Counted from the first letter of the stretch, positions 28,246 to 39,732 are shown. The stretch is DNA of 64,000 bases from Bacteroidales bacterium (GCA_021740905.1 JAIOYV010000006.1:62001-126000), one strand, 5' to 3'. The notes: generated by a model not told the origin, from the sequence alone. Program-made: numbers and translations.

Positions 28246-29703
28246 TTAATCACACGGCAAGCCTTTCCCGTTATTTTTTGCCCGTTCACAAATATCATCC
28301 ATCACGTCTGCTTTCATGGCCTCGTTGAGGGAATGAAGATGGGTGCATTTCAGGCAATCATCTTCCCTTCTTCGTGCAATCCGTTGGATATTCAAGAGGT
28401 GCTTTACAGAAATATTGTCTGTGGTAATATTCTTGCCCCCGCTGCCACAAGCCAGGGTCATCGATGGACTAAGCTTGTTGTAGGTTCCGCCCAGTGCACC
28501 TTGAGAGGAAGGTGTGTTAACGATTATCCGTCCGGCGTTCATGGTGTTGGCGAAATATTGAATCTTGGCCTCATCGCGCGAAAAAATGGATACGGTATGA
28601 CCCAGACCTCCATGACTGTTTATCTGTTTGCACAAGGCAATTCCGTGGGCAAAATTATCGACATGATAGAAAGCCAGGATGGGTGCCAATATTTCAAATG
28701 AAAGAGGAGAATCCATGCCCACAATTTCGAGAGGTGCCATCAATAGGCTGGTATCTTCAGGCACATCGAAGCCCGCCATTTTTGCTATGTTGTAAGCTGA
28801 CTGACCGATCACACCTGCCTGCATCACCTTGGCTGCTTTGTTAAAGGCAATGGGTTCGAGCTTCTTTATCTCATCTTTCGACATAAAATGGGCCTTGTGC
28901 TTTTTGAACTCTTCGATCACTTTTTTAACATGGATGTCGGGTACAATCACAGCCTGCTCGCTGGCACAGATGGTCCCATTGTCGAAGGTTTTGGACATCA
29001 CAATTTGCTGTACCGCAAACTCCACATCCGAGCTTTTGCCCAAATAAACCGGCACATTGCCGGGCCCTACGCCAATGGCGGGATTACCCGAACTATAAGC
29101 AGCTTTCACCAAGCTAACCGAACCCGTTGCCAGGATAAGGGCAATTCGTTTGTGGGCCATTATTTCGAGAATTTCATCTTTGGTGGCTCGTCTGATCCAT
29201 TGGATGCAATTCTCTGGAGCCCCTGCAGCAATGGCGGCCTCGTAGCAAATTTTAGCTACCTCGATGGTGCACTTTTTAGCTGCTCCGTGAGGACTAATTA
29301 TAATAGGATTCCTTGATTTCAGTGCAATCAATATTTTAAAGAGCGCTGTTGAAGTTGGGTTAGTGATGGGCGTGGTGGCAAAAATAGGTCCGATGGGTTG
29401 GGCAATTTCCGTGATGCCGGTTTCTACATTTTCTGAAATTATCCCTACAGTTTTTTGATCCTTTATATCGTTGTACACAAAACGGGTGGCTATAATGTTT
29501 TTAATCACCTTGTCTTCCCATTTGCCCACGCCGGTTTCCTGCCAGGCTTTTTTGGCCAGGTGAATGCGGTTGTCGAAACCTGCTTCGTAAACAGCCTTTA
29601 CAATCCGGTCGGTATGAGCTTGCCCAAACATGCGATATTGCTCTGCCGCCTTTCGTGCATTGTCCATCAGAGCCTCAATGTCGAGGCCTTTTGTTGCTTC
29701 CAT
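28246..29703 (-). CDS. CoA-acylating aldehyde dehydrogenase
   Basis: The 485-residue product corresponds to the aldehyde dehydrogenase half of AdhE, or to EutE/PduP-like enzymes, and would convert aldehyde plus CoA and NAD+ to acyl-CoA. The catalytic cysteine is C246 in NGTICASEQ. The segments QPIGPIFATTPITNPTSTA and GVGPGNVPVY are family signatures. The iron-dependent alcohol dehydrogenase domain of AdhE is absent, and a shell-targeting peptide or microcompartment genes are not seen. A role in acetaldehyde or propionaldehyde metabolism during fermentation is likely; the substrate cannot be told. The product ends with cysteine near the C-terminus (GLPCD). Confidence 0.88.
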   Translation of the reverse strand: MEATKGLDIEALMDNARKAAEQYRMFGQAHTDRIVKAVYEAGFDNRIHLAKKAWQETGVGKWEDKVIKNIIATRFVYNDIKDQKTVGIISENVETGITEIAQPIGPIFATTPITNPTSTALFKILIALKSRNPIIISPHGAAKKCTIEVAKICYEAAIAAGAPENCIQWIRRATKDEILEIMAHKRIALILATGSVSLVKAAYSSGNPAIGVGPGNVPVYLGKSSDVEFAVQQIVMSKTFDNGTICASEQAVIVPDIHVKKVIEEFKKHKAHFMSKDEIKKLEPIAFNKAAKVMQAGVIGQSAYNIAKMAGFDVPEDTSLLMAPLEIVGMDSPLSFEILAPILAFYHVDNFAHGIALCKQINSHGGLGHTVSIFSRDEAKIQYFANTMNAGRIIVNTPSSQGALGGTYNKLSPSMTLACGSGGKNITTDNISVKHLLNIQRIARRREDDCLKCTHLHSLNEAMKADVMDDICERAKNNGKGLPCD

Positions 29704-29788
29704 AAATCTATTTATTTAGAGATGTGAATATATAGAAATTTTGGAAATTGGAAAATCCCTACTTTCGTGCTTTTAAAATTTGCCAATT

Positions 29789-30259
29789 ATGAAAGAAAAA
29801 GCTTTTCAGGATTATTACCCCGATGATGTGTCTCATTGCTATGGCTGCGGGAGTTTAAACCAACATGGACTTCAACTTAAAAGTTTCTGGGATGGCGACG
29901 AAACTGTTGCCCGGATTACCCCGAGGGATTATCATACTGCCATTCCTGGCTTTGTCTACGGTGGATTTGTGGCTTCCATTATCGACTGCCACGGAACAGG
30001 AAGTGCGGCAGCGGCAGCCTACCGTGCCGAAGGCCGTGAAATGGATACTATGCCGCCATTGCGTTTTGTCACAGCTTCGCTGAATGTAAAATATCTGAAG
30101 CCTACCCCAATGGGGGTTGAATTGGAAGTACGGGGTGAAATTGTGGAAGTAAAAGGCCGCAAAGTGGTTGTCAGCGAAAAGGTTTTTGCAGGAGATGTAC
30201 TTGTTGCCACGGGCGAAGTGGTGGCGGTTCAGATGCCAGAAAATATGATTACCAAATAG
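29789..30259 (+). CDS. PaaI-type hotdog thioesterase
   Basis: The 156-residue product has the hotdog fold: an N-terminal CYGCG motif near residue 17, then GFVYGGFVASIIDCHGTGSAAA containing the catalytic Asp on the long helix, and the SLNVKYLKPTPMG strand. It probably hydrolyses an acyl-CoA. I chose the ATG at 29789 over a TTG at 29780. It is divergent from the acyl-CoA-forming aldehyde dehydrogenase 85 bp away, which makes a metabolic link plausible but unproven. Confidence 0.85.
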   Translation: MKEKAFQDYYPDDVSHCYGCGSLNQHGLQLKSFWDGDETVARITPRDYHTAIPGFVYGGFVASIIDCHGTGSAAAAAYRAEGREMDTMPPLRFVTASLNVKYLKPTPMGVELEVRGEIVEVKGRKVVVSEKVFAGDVLVATGEVVAVQMPENMITK

Positions 30260-30302
30260 TGCTTGTAAGCCTCAATCGAAAAGGTGAAAATAATTGGAAG
30301 CA

Positions 30303-31553
30303 TTAAACAAAAAATCGCCACACCAAAAAATACACACTAAAAGCCGACAAAACTACCAGTCCGACCCAACTTAGGATTACTAACCACTTTTTAGGTCGGG
30401 CATATTCCGGCACGTTCGATCCACGTACTACTTTAAAATTCATCCAGCCTAAAATGGGGGCTGTGATAAACGACAGGGTGGTGGCCAGGTCGACCATGAA
30501 TTTCATGCTGGACGCAAAATAGCGGATGGTCAAATAAGCACCGACTGCCACAACAAACAACCAAAGGTAGCTTAACCAATTGGTGTCTTTGGTAGATTTC
30601 ACTTTCGGGACAATCATTTCGGTAAGGGGCTTCAACACCCTGGGATAAGCATCCAAACAAGTAAGTGTGGTGCTGAACATGGTAGTGATGGCGGCAATGG
30701 AAATGAGGATGTATGCCCAGGGGCCAATCGACTTGGTGTACAAACTAATCAACTGTCCGGCAAATTCAGTCCCTTTGGGCGAAAACTCTTCGCCTGTCCC
30801 GTACATCACCAGTGCGCCTAACGAAAGAAAACCCAGGGCAAGAATGGCAGTCCCAAAATATCCCACATTAAAATCGAACAGGGAATTTTTCATGCTGAAA
30901 TTTCTCCCCGACTCTTTCTTTTTGGCCAGTATCCAGAACGAATGCCAAACCGAAATGTCAATTGCAGTGGGCATCCATCCCGCAAAAGCAATCAAAAAAG
31001 CGATGTCGGTAAATTCCCAGTTAAACGATTTGGCCAGATCGGGGTTTGGGTTAAATCCCTTGGAGAATGAAAAAACAACTGCCACAACAGTTGTAAGCGT
31101 AAGGGTGACAATAATAAACTTGATGATCCTGTCTAATGCAGAGTATCTCCCAACGATAACAATAATGGCCGAAGTTCCCAACAAAATCATGGCCCAGGTA
31201 ACAGCATCGAAACTGCCCTCAAAAATGTTTGCGAACAGGCCTGCGGTAACCAGCGTTACAGCCGATTGGATGGCGAACATAGTCCCAATGGTGAGGATCA
31301 GGAATAAATACAAAGCCCATTTTCCCAGGCGTTGATACCCGTCGAGCAGGCTTTCGCCAGTTGAAGCAGCATAGCGCGGGGCAAATTCAAAAAAAGGATA
31401 TTTAAAAAGGTTGATCAGCAACACAATCCAAATGAGTTCGAAACCATACATCGAACCCGCACGGGTGCTTTGTACCAGGTGCGATACTCCAATGGCTGCA
31501 GCAGCCCAAACAAGACCAGGCCCAAGTGCCGATAATTTCGATAAATGCTTCAT
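30303..31553 (-). CDS. Divergent Nramp-family membrane transporter
   Basis: The 416-residue product has about 11 predicted membrane segments and aligns with Nramp (natural resistance-associated macrophage protein) transporters. The metal-binding motifs differ, however. Helix 1 reads GPGLVWAAAAIGVSHLVQ, with no DPGN. Helix 6 reads AGWMPTAIDISVWHS, without the MPH motif. In canonical Nramps those residues coordinate Mn2+ or Fe2+. It may transport another ion or substrate. TATTTTTG on the minus strand (31572-31565) matches a -7 box close to the start. Confidence 0.82.
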   Translation of the reverse strand: MKHLSKLSALGPGLVWAAAAIGVSHLVQSTRAGSMYGFELIWIVLLINLFKYPFFEFAPRYAASTGESLLDGYQRLGKWALYLFLILTIGTMFAIQSAVTLVTAGLFANIFEGSFDAVTWAMILLGTSAIIVIVGRYSALDRIIKFIIVTLTLTTVVAVVFSFSKGFNPNPDLAKSFNWEFTDIAFLIAFAGWMPTAIDISVWHSFWILAKKKESGRNFSMKNSLFDFNVGYFGTAILALGFLSLGALVMYGTGEEFSPKGTEFAGQLISLYTKSIGPWAYILISIAAITTMFSTTLTCLDAYPRVLKPLTEMIVPKVKSTKDTNWLSYLWLFVVAVGAYLTIRYFASSMKFMVDLATTLSFITAPILGWMNFKVVRGSNVPEYARPKKWLVILSWVGLVVLSAFSVYFLVWRFFV

Positions 31554-31736
31554 AATGTTGAAGCCAAAAATAATAATAATAAAACATCCTTGTAACTCAG
31601 TAAGATTTATTTCCGTAAGTGCTTTACCTGTTGGTACAATAAGGCTGAGGCCAAAGGTTTAAGGATGTAAGTCGTAAGTTGATAAAAATAAAAACGCGCG
31701 GAAAGAAAAGGCCCGGGATGCTTAAAAATTAGAAAA

Positions 31737-33407
31737 ATGATACAAAAATATGTACTCACTATATTACTTGTGTGCCTATTGACATTATTGTTTATTTCAT
31801 CCTGTACCTTGGAAGATGTACCAACTGATCCTATCAATGAGGAAAACTCTATTACCAATCTGGAAATAAGCGATGCCTTCGATTGGCGAACCAGTCAACA
31901 AGTTGAATTTAACCTGATTTTTCCTGGCAACATGACCAATTTAATGGTTGAAATTGAATCTTTGGAAGATGGTATCGTTTGGGCAAAAGGGTTATCCCTT
32001 AAAAATGTATTTTACCGGAAGGTAATATTACCGACCCGTATCGAAAATGTGACGGTAAAAGTGGCAGGTAATCTTTTCCCTCCAACCCATTTAAGCATAG
32101 TCGGTAATTTTGTTGAATTCCAATATGAGAGTAATTTAGCATCCACAATCGCTGTAGGCCAACTTCCCTGGCACTATTTCTTTACCAATACAAACCATAC
32201 GATCCTGGTCCCTGCCACAACCACATTTACAGGTGTGGTGGTTAGTCCCGGCGACTACATTGGTGTATTTTACGATTCGCTTGGCACATTGGCTTGCGGT
32301 GGATATATCCAACCCTCCTACTCAACAGTCGACAATATGTTTATTTCGGCATTTGGTGCCGATGTGGGCAACGATGGATTTTTAAACAACGAAGAGTTTA
32401 CATGGAAAATTTGGCAAGCCTCAACGGGCAACGAATACATAGCCACAGCCACGTACAACACTGCCATTTTCTCAAACCAGGGAAATTTTGTTGTGAATGG
32501 GATGAGTGGGATAACCCATCTAACGGTAAGTTCCCCCGATGCCGATAACGATGGCGTGGCAGACAGCAATGATGATTTTCCCAATGATTCATTAAGGGCT
32601 TTCGACAACATTTATCCCGCCGATGGCTTTGGGAGTTTTGCTTTTGAAGACTTTTGGCCCGGTGCTGGCGACTACGATTTCAACGATTTGGTTATCGACT
32701 TTCAATGTCATACCATCGAAAATGCCAATAATGTGGTCCATGAAATTATATTTAAAATCCTTCCTGTTGCCAATGGTGCTGTCTTTCATAATGGTTTGGG
32801 CATTCAATTTCAGGATGTATTGCCGGCATGGATAAGTTCCGTAAGCGGATACGATATTCAGGAAAATTATATCAACCACACCAATGGCCTTGAAAACAAC
32901 CAAAGCAAAGCTACCATCATTGTTTTCGACGATGCCTACAATGTTTTGTCCTATCCAAACGATGGATACATTGGGGTAAATACCAATCCGAACGGAATTC
33001 ATGTGGATGCCGATACTATAACCCTCCATATAAGTTTCGATACCTCATTTGGAAAAACTTCGAATGATATTTTTGCCAGCGGAAGCCCAAACGTTTTTTT
33101 GATCGCCGATCAAACCCGGGGACGGGAAGTACACCTTCCCAATTTCCAACCTACCGACTTAGCCGATTTATCCTATTTTGGCACGTACGATGATGATTCA
33201 GATGGGGTGAAAACCTATTTGTCGAATAGCAATCTGCCGTGGGGAATTGAGACAGGTGTTGGCTTTGACCACAATATTGAAAAAAATTCCATTGAGTTGG
33301 CTTATTTGAAATTCATCCCCTGGGTACAAAGTGTCGGAAATAATTTCCCGGATTGGTATATGGACCTACCCAATTATCGAAGAAGCATATACATTTATAG
33401 CGAATAA
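31737..33407 (+). CDS. LruC-domain (DUF4842) lipoprotein
   Basis: The 556-residue product has a lipobox (FISSCT). The N-terminal ~260 residues are beta-rich, with a calcium-binding-like DADNDGVADSNDDFPND stretch (~268-284). The LruC domain follows, with the diagnostic FEDFWPGAGDYDFNDLVID (~304-322). LruC proteins are common, poorly characterised surface lipoproteins in Bacteroidota and related phyla. It stands alone with a weak hairpin after the stop. Confidence 0.82.
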   Translation: MIQKYVLTILLVCLLTLLFISSCTLEDVPTDPINEENSITNLEISDAFDWRTSQQVEFNLIFPGNMTNLMVEIESLEDGIVWAKGLSLKNVFYRKVILPTRIENVTVKVAGNLFPPTHLSIVGNFVEFQYESNLASTIAVGQLPWHYFFTNTNHTILVPATTTFTGVVVSPGDYIGVFYDSLGTLACGGYIQPSYSTVDNMFISAFGADVGNDGFLNNEEFTWKIWQASTGNEYIATATYNTAIFSNQGNFVVNGMSGITHLTVSSPDADNDGVADSNDDFPNDSLRAFDNIYPADGFGSFAFEDFWPGAGDYDFNDLVIDFQCHTIENANNVVHEIIFKILPVANGAVFHNGLGIQFQDVLPAWISSVSGYDIQENYINHTNGLENNQSKATIIVFDDAYNVLSYPNDGYIGVNTNPNGIHVDADTITLHISFDTSFGKTSNDIFASGSPNVFLIADQTRGREVHLPNFQPTDLADLSYFGTYDDDSDGVKTYLSNSNLPWGIETGVGFDHNIEKNSIELAYLKFIPWVQSVGNNFPDWYMDLPNYRRSIYIYSE

Positions 33408-33408
33408 G

Positions 33409-33433
33409 AAGGTGGGAAAAAACCCACTTTCAT
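33409..33433 (+). terminator. Weak terminator after the LruC gene
   Basis: AAGGTGGG and CCCACTTT form an 8-bp stem with one G-U pair around an A6 loop, followed by a short T-rich stretch. Confidence 0.45.
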
Positions 33434-33718
33434 TTCAAACGGGATAAATTTTCGCATCTTGTCAAATCCATCTAACCCTACTGTCGCCTCAACGAGGCTT
33501 GGTAAACTTGCTTCTTTTTAATACTACCATACTGCCGTTCCTAGCGGAACTCTACTCAATCAATAAATATTCGATAAGCCTAGTAGAAGCGACAGTATGG
33601 TGGAATAAGACCAACAAAAGAGAAAACCTAAATTGATCAATTGTCAATAAACAATAATCATTTAAATAGATTCTCAATATTTTGTTTTAGTTTTGATTTT
33701 GCGATTGAAACCGGAATA
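33434..33718. other. Intergenic region with an imperfect palindrome and a -7 box
   Basis: ACCATACTGCCGTTC (33526-33540) and GAAGCGACAGTATGGT (33586-33601) form inverted arms around 45 bp. TAGTTTTG at 33688-33695 matches the -7 consensus and fits the histidine kinase start at 33719. No gene is seen. Confidence 0.5.
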
Positions 33719-36193
33719 ATGAAGTACCGTCTGAACCTAAAAACCCGCATGTTGTTGCTGTTGCTCACTACCACGCTGATCATTTTTGCGGCAGGGATAG
33801 GGTATATCAGCATCCGATATAAAAAGAAAGCCATGGCAGATGCCAAGGAAATTGCCATGACTTCGGCCCGCGAATATGCCAATCTCCTGAAAGCTTCTAT
33901 CGATAAAGATTTTGGGATTTCGCGAGGTTTGGCTATTGCTTTACAGGCAATCGAGGATGGAGGAACAGACAGGAGAGAAGAGCTTCAATTCGACATTTTA
34001 AAACGGGTATTGCTCGATAACCCCTCGTATATTGCTTCTTTCCTTCAATGGGATTTGAGCGATTGTGATACGTCCTGGCATAAACCACACGGCAGGCGAA
34101 GATACATGGCCTACCGAAAATACCCTCAGCCCGAGATTGTTGGCTTTATCGAAAATGCCAATTATTGGGACATCGATACGATGAGGGGGATTGTGGAAAC
34201 CGAAAGCTACGACCCTCAAAACCCATTTTATCTGATCAAGAAACATAAATACGAATTTATTGTCGACCCCTACTTTTATTCTTATCAAACGGTTGCTGAA
34301 ATGCCATCCGACCATCCCACGCAAAAGGATGCTGTGTTGGAGACAACCATTATTGTCCCTCTCGTCAAGGATGGTAAATTCAGGGCCCTTACCGGGGTTG
34401 ATATCCCCCTCAACCATTTCCGTGAAATCATCAAGAAAATCCATCCTTTTCCCAAAAGCAATTCATTTATCGTATCGAACAATGCCCACTTTGTTGCGCA
34501 TCACGAAATTGGCATGTTAGGCAAACCCATCAGCAAATATATCCCGGCCACCGATTTCGATATCGAAGAAAAAATACGCAAGGGCGAAGAGTTCTCCTTT
34601 ATAGCCAATCATCCCGAGATGGGAGAAATGTATTTCATGTTCAGCCCCATAAAAATTGCCCGCACTATTACACCCTGGTCGGTGGCTATTTCGGTACCGG
34701 TAAATGTAATTTTAGCCGAAGCCATGAAACATTTTTATGTTTCCCTGCTGGTTGGTTTATTAGGCTTGATTGTTATGACCATCCTCATATATCGGATTGC
34801 TAAAAGCATTACCCGCCCCATCGAAAGCACCACTTTGCTGTTGAACGAATTATCGAAAGGGAAGATCGACAGTTCGGCAAAAATAATCGTCCGCACAGGC
34901 GATGAGTTACAAGCCATGGCCACCTCTGCAAATATCTTGCTCGATGGCCTGTGGCAAACATCTGCTTTTGCCAGGCAAATTGGCGAAGGGCAACTCGATG
35001 CAGAGTATAAACTGTTAAGCCAAGATGATGTGCTTGGTCACTCATTGATGGATATGCGAGATAAGCTCATACAATCGAACGAAGAAATACAGGCTAAAAA
35101 CCGCGAGCTTGAAAAGCTTTCGATGGCCGTTCAAAAGACCGATAATGCGGTAATGATCATGGATGCGGAAGCCAATATCGAATGGGTAAACGATGCCTTT
35201 ATCAAAATGTATGGGTATACGCTCGAAGATTTTTACAACGAGCTTGGCCGGAATTGTATCCAGTTGAGTACCCATCCCCATATAGATGAGATTGTTGGAA
35301 AGTGTATTAAAGATCGATCGACCATTTTCTACGACTCAATGATCCGGTCGAAAGCGGGCCAAACCATTTATGCCCAAACCACAATTACCCCGGTGCTTGA
35401 TGAAAAAGGAAATGTAATCAAATTGCTGGCTATCGATTCCAATATTACCGATATTAAAAAAGCCCAGGAGAAAATCGAACTCCAGCGCGACCAGCTGGAG
35501 AGCCTGAATGTGATGAAAGACAGGTTTTTTGCCATCATTGCCCACGACCTGAAAAACCCATTTACCTCCCTGCTGTCGCTATCGCAATCACTATCAGAAA
35601 ATTTCCAGGATTTTGAACCGGATGAACTGGATGAATTCCTGAAGCGTGTGAATAAATCGGCCTGGCAGATTTTCAACCTCCTCGAAAACCTCCTTACCTG
35701 GTCGCGCTCGCAAACCGGAAAACTGGACTTTGCCCCGCAAAAAGTGAATGTGGCCGAAGCCCTGAACACCACCTATAACCTTATGCTTGCCACGGCAGAG
35801 AAAAAGCAAATTGACTTTTCGGTATCAAGCGAACCCGATCTTTGCATGTTTGTCGACAATAACATGATGATGACCGTGCTCCGAAACCTGGCCCACAATG
35901 CCATCAAGTTTACCAATCCCGAAGGCAGGGTAAACATATCGGCAACAAAAAATGGCAACGGCTTTATCCAATTTGTTGTTGAAGATAATGGCATCGGCCT
36001 AAGCAAGGAAGACCAGGAAAAACTTTTCCGTATCGATGTAAAAACAAAATCGATTGGAAAATCAACCGAAAAAGGCACAGGTCTGGGTCTAATCCTCTGC
36101 CAGGAATTCATCCAAAAAAACGGGGGAGACATTCATGTCGAAAGTGAGGAGGACAAGGGGAGTCGGTTTGTATTTAGGGTGCCGGTAGGGTAA
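33719..36193 (+). CDS. Membrane sensor histidine kinase (dCache-HAMP-PAS-HisKA-HATPase)
   Basis: I start it at 33719 (MKYRLNLKTRMLLLL), giving 824 residues; a TTG-started extension would include the -7 box at 33688. Order: TM1 (~10-30), periplasmic dCache sensor (~31-335) with the AxGVDIPL-type segment, TM2 (~338-358), HAMP (~360-410), PAS (~470-585), HisKA with the phosphoacceptor His609 in FFAIIAHDLKNP, and HATPase with the N-box HNAIKF, EDNGIGL and KGTGLGL. It is a complete kinase without a receiver domain. No response regulator gene is adjacent, so it is an orphan whose partner is elsewhere. Confidence 0.9.
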   Translation: MKYRLNLKTRMLLLLLTTTLIIFAAGIGYISIRYKKKAMADAKEIAMTSAREYANLLKASIDKDFGISRGLAIALQAIEDGGTDRREELQFDILKRVLLDNPSYIASFLQWDLSDCDTSWHKPHGRRRYMAYRKYPQPEIVGFIENANYWDIDTMRGIVETESYDPQNPFYLIKKHKYEFIVDPYFYSYQTVAEMPSDHPTQKDAVLETTIIVPLVKDGKFRALTGVDIPLNHFREIIKKIHPFPKSNSFIVSNNAHFVAHHEIGMLGKPISKYIPATDFDIEEKIRKGEEFSFIANHPEMGEMYFMFSPIKIARTITPWSVAISVPVNVILAEAMKHFYVSLLVGLLGLIVMTILIYRIAKSITRPIESTTLLLNELSKGKIDSSAKIIVRTGDELQAMATSANILLDGLWQTSAFARQIGEGQLDAEYKLLSQDDVLGHSLMDMRDKLIQSNEEIQAKNRELEKLSMAVQKTDNAVMIMDAEANIEWVNDAFIKMYGYTLEDFYNELGRNCIQLSTHPHIDEIVGKCIKDRSTIFYDSMIRSKAGQTIYAQTTITPVLDEKGNVIKLLAIDSNITDIKKAQEKIELQRDQLESLNVMKDRFFAIIAHDLKNPFTSLLSLSQSLSENFQDFEPDELDEFLKRVNKSAWQIFNLLENLLTWSRSQTGKLDFAPQKVNVAEALNTTYNLMLATAEKKQIDFSVSSEPDLCMFVDNNMMMTVLRNLAHNAIKFTNPEGRVNISATKNGNGFIQFVVEDNGIGLSKEDQEKLFRIDVKTKSIGKSTEKGTGLGLILCQEFIQKNGGDIHVESEEDKGSRFVFRVPVG

Positions 36194-36230
36194 GAAAACA
36201 TAGTCCATCAATTCAATATTCTTAAATTTG

Positions 36231-36271
36231 TTATTATGTTTGACAAACATTATTATTGTCAAACATAATAA
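36231..36271. promoter_or_regulatory. Perfect 16-bp inverted repeat before the AAA ATPase gene
   Basis: TTATTATGTTTGACAA (36231-36246) is repeated inverted and without mismatch at 36256-36271, with a 9-nt spacer. The right arm ends 8 nt before the ATPase start. It may act as an operator, a leader hairpin or a recombination-type site. Confidence 0.7.
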
Positions 36272-36279
36272 AATGGAAT

Positions 36280-37873
<1,594 letters not shown>

Positions 37874-37941
37874 ATAACAATTGAAGATAAAACAAGAGGA
37901 TAAAATCATTTCCTATATTTGTCGTAAATAATTTAGCGATC

Positions 37942-39594
37942 ATGAAAAAATCCAGTTTTATCATCTCATTATTAGTAAGCTTATTTTTCTCCTCGAATGC
38001 CAACTCACAGACCCTGGTTCAATGGTACACATCGATGGGCGATTTCAATGTGCAACTGAGAGAAGACCTGGTTCCAAACACAGCTCAGAATTTTATTGAC
38101 CTTACCAATTCTCAATTCTATGATAGCTTAATTTTTCACAGGGTAATAGCCGGTTTTATGATTCAAGATGGTTGTCCGCTTGGCGATGGGACTGGTGGCC
38201 CGGGTTACACTTTCAACGATGAGTTTCATCCCTTACTGAATCACAACGAGGCCGGGATTCTTTCCATGGCGAATAGTGGCCCAAATACCAATGGCTCGCA
38301 ATATTTCATTACGGTTGCCCCAACCACCTGGTTGAATAATGTACATGCTGTTTTCGGAAAAGTGATTGATGGTCTGGATGTCGTATTTGAAATCAGCGAA
38401 GTAGAAACCGATGCCAACGACAGGCCTTTGGTTGATGTTGTCATCGACAGCATTAGAGTTATCACCATGGGAACAAAAACGCTGGAATTAACTTCTCCGG
38501 TTTTAGGTGATATTTTTCTTGCGAATAGTGATCTGCTAATTACCTGGGCAAGTCAATTTATTGCCGATGTTACTATTGAATTCTCAATGGATGGAGGTGT
38601 AACCTGGCAAACCATTGCCGATTCTATTTCGTGCAATGCAAAATCCTTTAGCTGGCATGCACCCGATAGTTTGGCAACTAATTGCAAGATAAAAATAAGC
38701 GATGCAACAAACGCTTCTCTCTTCGATATCAGCGAAACTTTTTCGTTAGGCAAATTGAGTTTAACAGCTCCCTACCTGGGAACCTATTTGGGCGGCCAGG
38801 AACTGGAGATTTCATGGGTGAGCGAAGGGATTCCATACATTAGCCTGGCTTACCAGGACACCATAAATGGAGAATGGTTTACGATAGAAGATAGTATTTC
38901 AACAACTGTCAATTCGTACAACTGGTTAACACCCGAAAAGGCATCTGTCAAGTATAAGGTGAAAATCTTTGTTTCAAATACGCCTACTGCCTATCATGTT
39001 TCATTAGGCTATTTCAAAATCTGCCTGCTCGACTTACTATATCCAATTGGCGGGGAAGAATTCGTTGCCGATAGTGTTTGTGGCATTGCATGGTCGAGTG
39101 AATTAATAAGTCAGTTAACCCTCGAGTTTTCGGCTGACAATGGAACTACCTGGAGTGAAATTGTTCCCCATATTTATACCTGGGATTCAACCTATCTGTG
39201 GACCATCCCTGATACTGTTTCGAACAGTTGTTTTGTAAAGGCCTCCTATAAAGGAAAGCCCTGGCTTAATAAAACAAACAACTTCCCGTTTTCGATAGGA
39301 TGGTCAGCATCAAGTGAGGAGTTTACTAAAAACGATGGCCTTCGCGTTTCCATTAGTCCGAATCCGGCAAACGATGTTATTCGTATTGAGTACTCCATTG
39401 AGAATAAGGTCAACAAGCTCGATATTTCACTGTATGATTTAAGTGGAAAGCTTGTATCCAATATTCTCAGTCAATCACATCAACCTGGTATTTATAGCCT
39501 GGAATATGATGCTAGAGATCTAAAACCAGGGGTATATATTGTTGAAGTGAAAGGGGGTGGATTGGTAGCGACTCAAAAGATTGTGAAGGAGTAA
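37942..39594 (+). CDS. Secreted cyclophilin-type peptidyl-prolyl isomerase with T9SS tail
   Basis: The 550-residue product has a signal peptide (1-22) and a cyclophilin domain (~24-175) with FHRVIAGFMIQDGCP, GPNTNGSQYFIT and HAVFGKV, so the active-site Arg, Phe and Gln are present. Two to three Ig/fibronectin-like beta domains follow (~180-450). The end is a Por-type sorting tail (SPNPANDVIRIEYS ... GVYIVEVKGGG ... KIVKE). It is expected to be exported by T9SS and displayed on the surface, an unusual place for a PPIase. TATATTTG at 37914-37921 matches a -7 box. Confidence 0.88.
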   Translation: MKKSSFIISLLVSLFFSSNANSQTLVQWYTSMGDFNVQLREDLVPNTAQNFIDLTNSQFYDSLIFHRVIAGFMIQDGCPLGDGTGGPGYTFNDEFHPLLNHNEAGILSMANSGPNTNGSQYFITVAPTTWLNNVHAVFGKVIDGLDVVFEISEVETDANDRPLVDVVIDSIRVITMGTKTLELTSPVLGDIFLANSDLLITWASQFIADVTIEFSMDGGVTWQTIADSISCNAKSFSWHAPDSLATNCKIKISDATNASLFDISETFSLGKLSLTAPYLGTYLGGQELEISWVSEGIPYISLAYQDTINGEWFTIEDSISTTVNSYNWLTPEKASVKYKVKIFVSNTPTAYHVSLGYFKICLLDLLYPIGGEEFVADSVCGIAWSSELISQLTLEFSADNGTTWSEIVPHIYTWDSTYLWTIPDTVSNSCFVKASYKGKPWLNKTNNFPFSIGWSASSEEFTKNDGLRVSISPNPANDVIRIEYSIENKVNKLDISLYDLSGKLVSNILSQSHQPGIYSLEYDARDLKPGVYIVEVKGGGLVATQKIVKE

Positions 39595-39620
39595 AGGCTT
39601 TCGCGACTTCTACGACTGTG

Positions 39621-39723
39621 TTGTCAATTCTCTGATAAATGCCCTTTGCACAGTACTCTATTTGTCTTTCTTGGGACTTGTGGGACAGGGGCGACGGTGT
39701 AGCAGAAGTCGCCTAAGTCCCAA
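39621..39723 (+). repeat. Flanking repeat, downstream side of the four-helix-bundle gene
   Basis: TTGTCAATTCTC, TAAATGCC and TTTGCA (39621-39650), then TTGGGAC, GGCGAC and a CCTAAGTCCCAA end, recur in the same order at 40335-40468. The first 30 bp match at 26 positions. TCGCGACTTCTACGAC just left of it also has a relative inside the other copy. Confidence 0.65.
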
Positions 39724-39732
39724 TAAAACGGT

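Noticed and set aside
33641-33718. 26-codon extension of the histidine kinase
   Set aside because: It relies on a TTG start and would contain the likely -7 box. The ATG at 33719 directly precedes the membrane segment.
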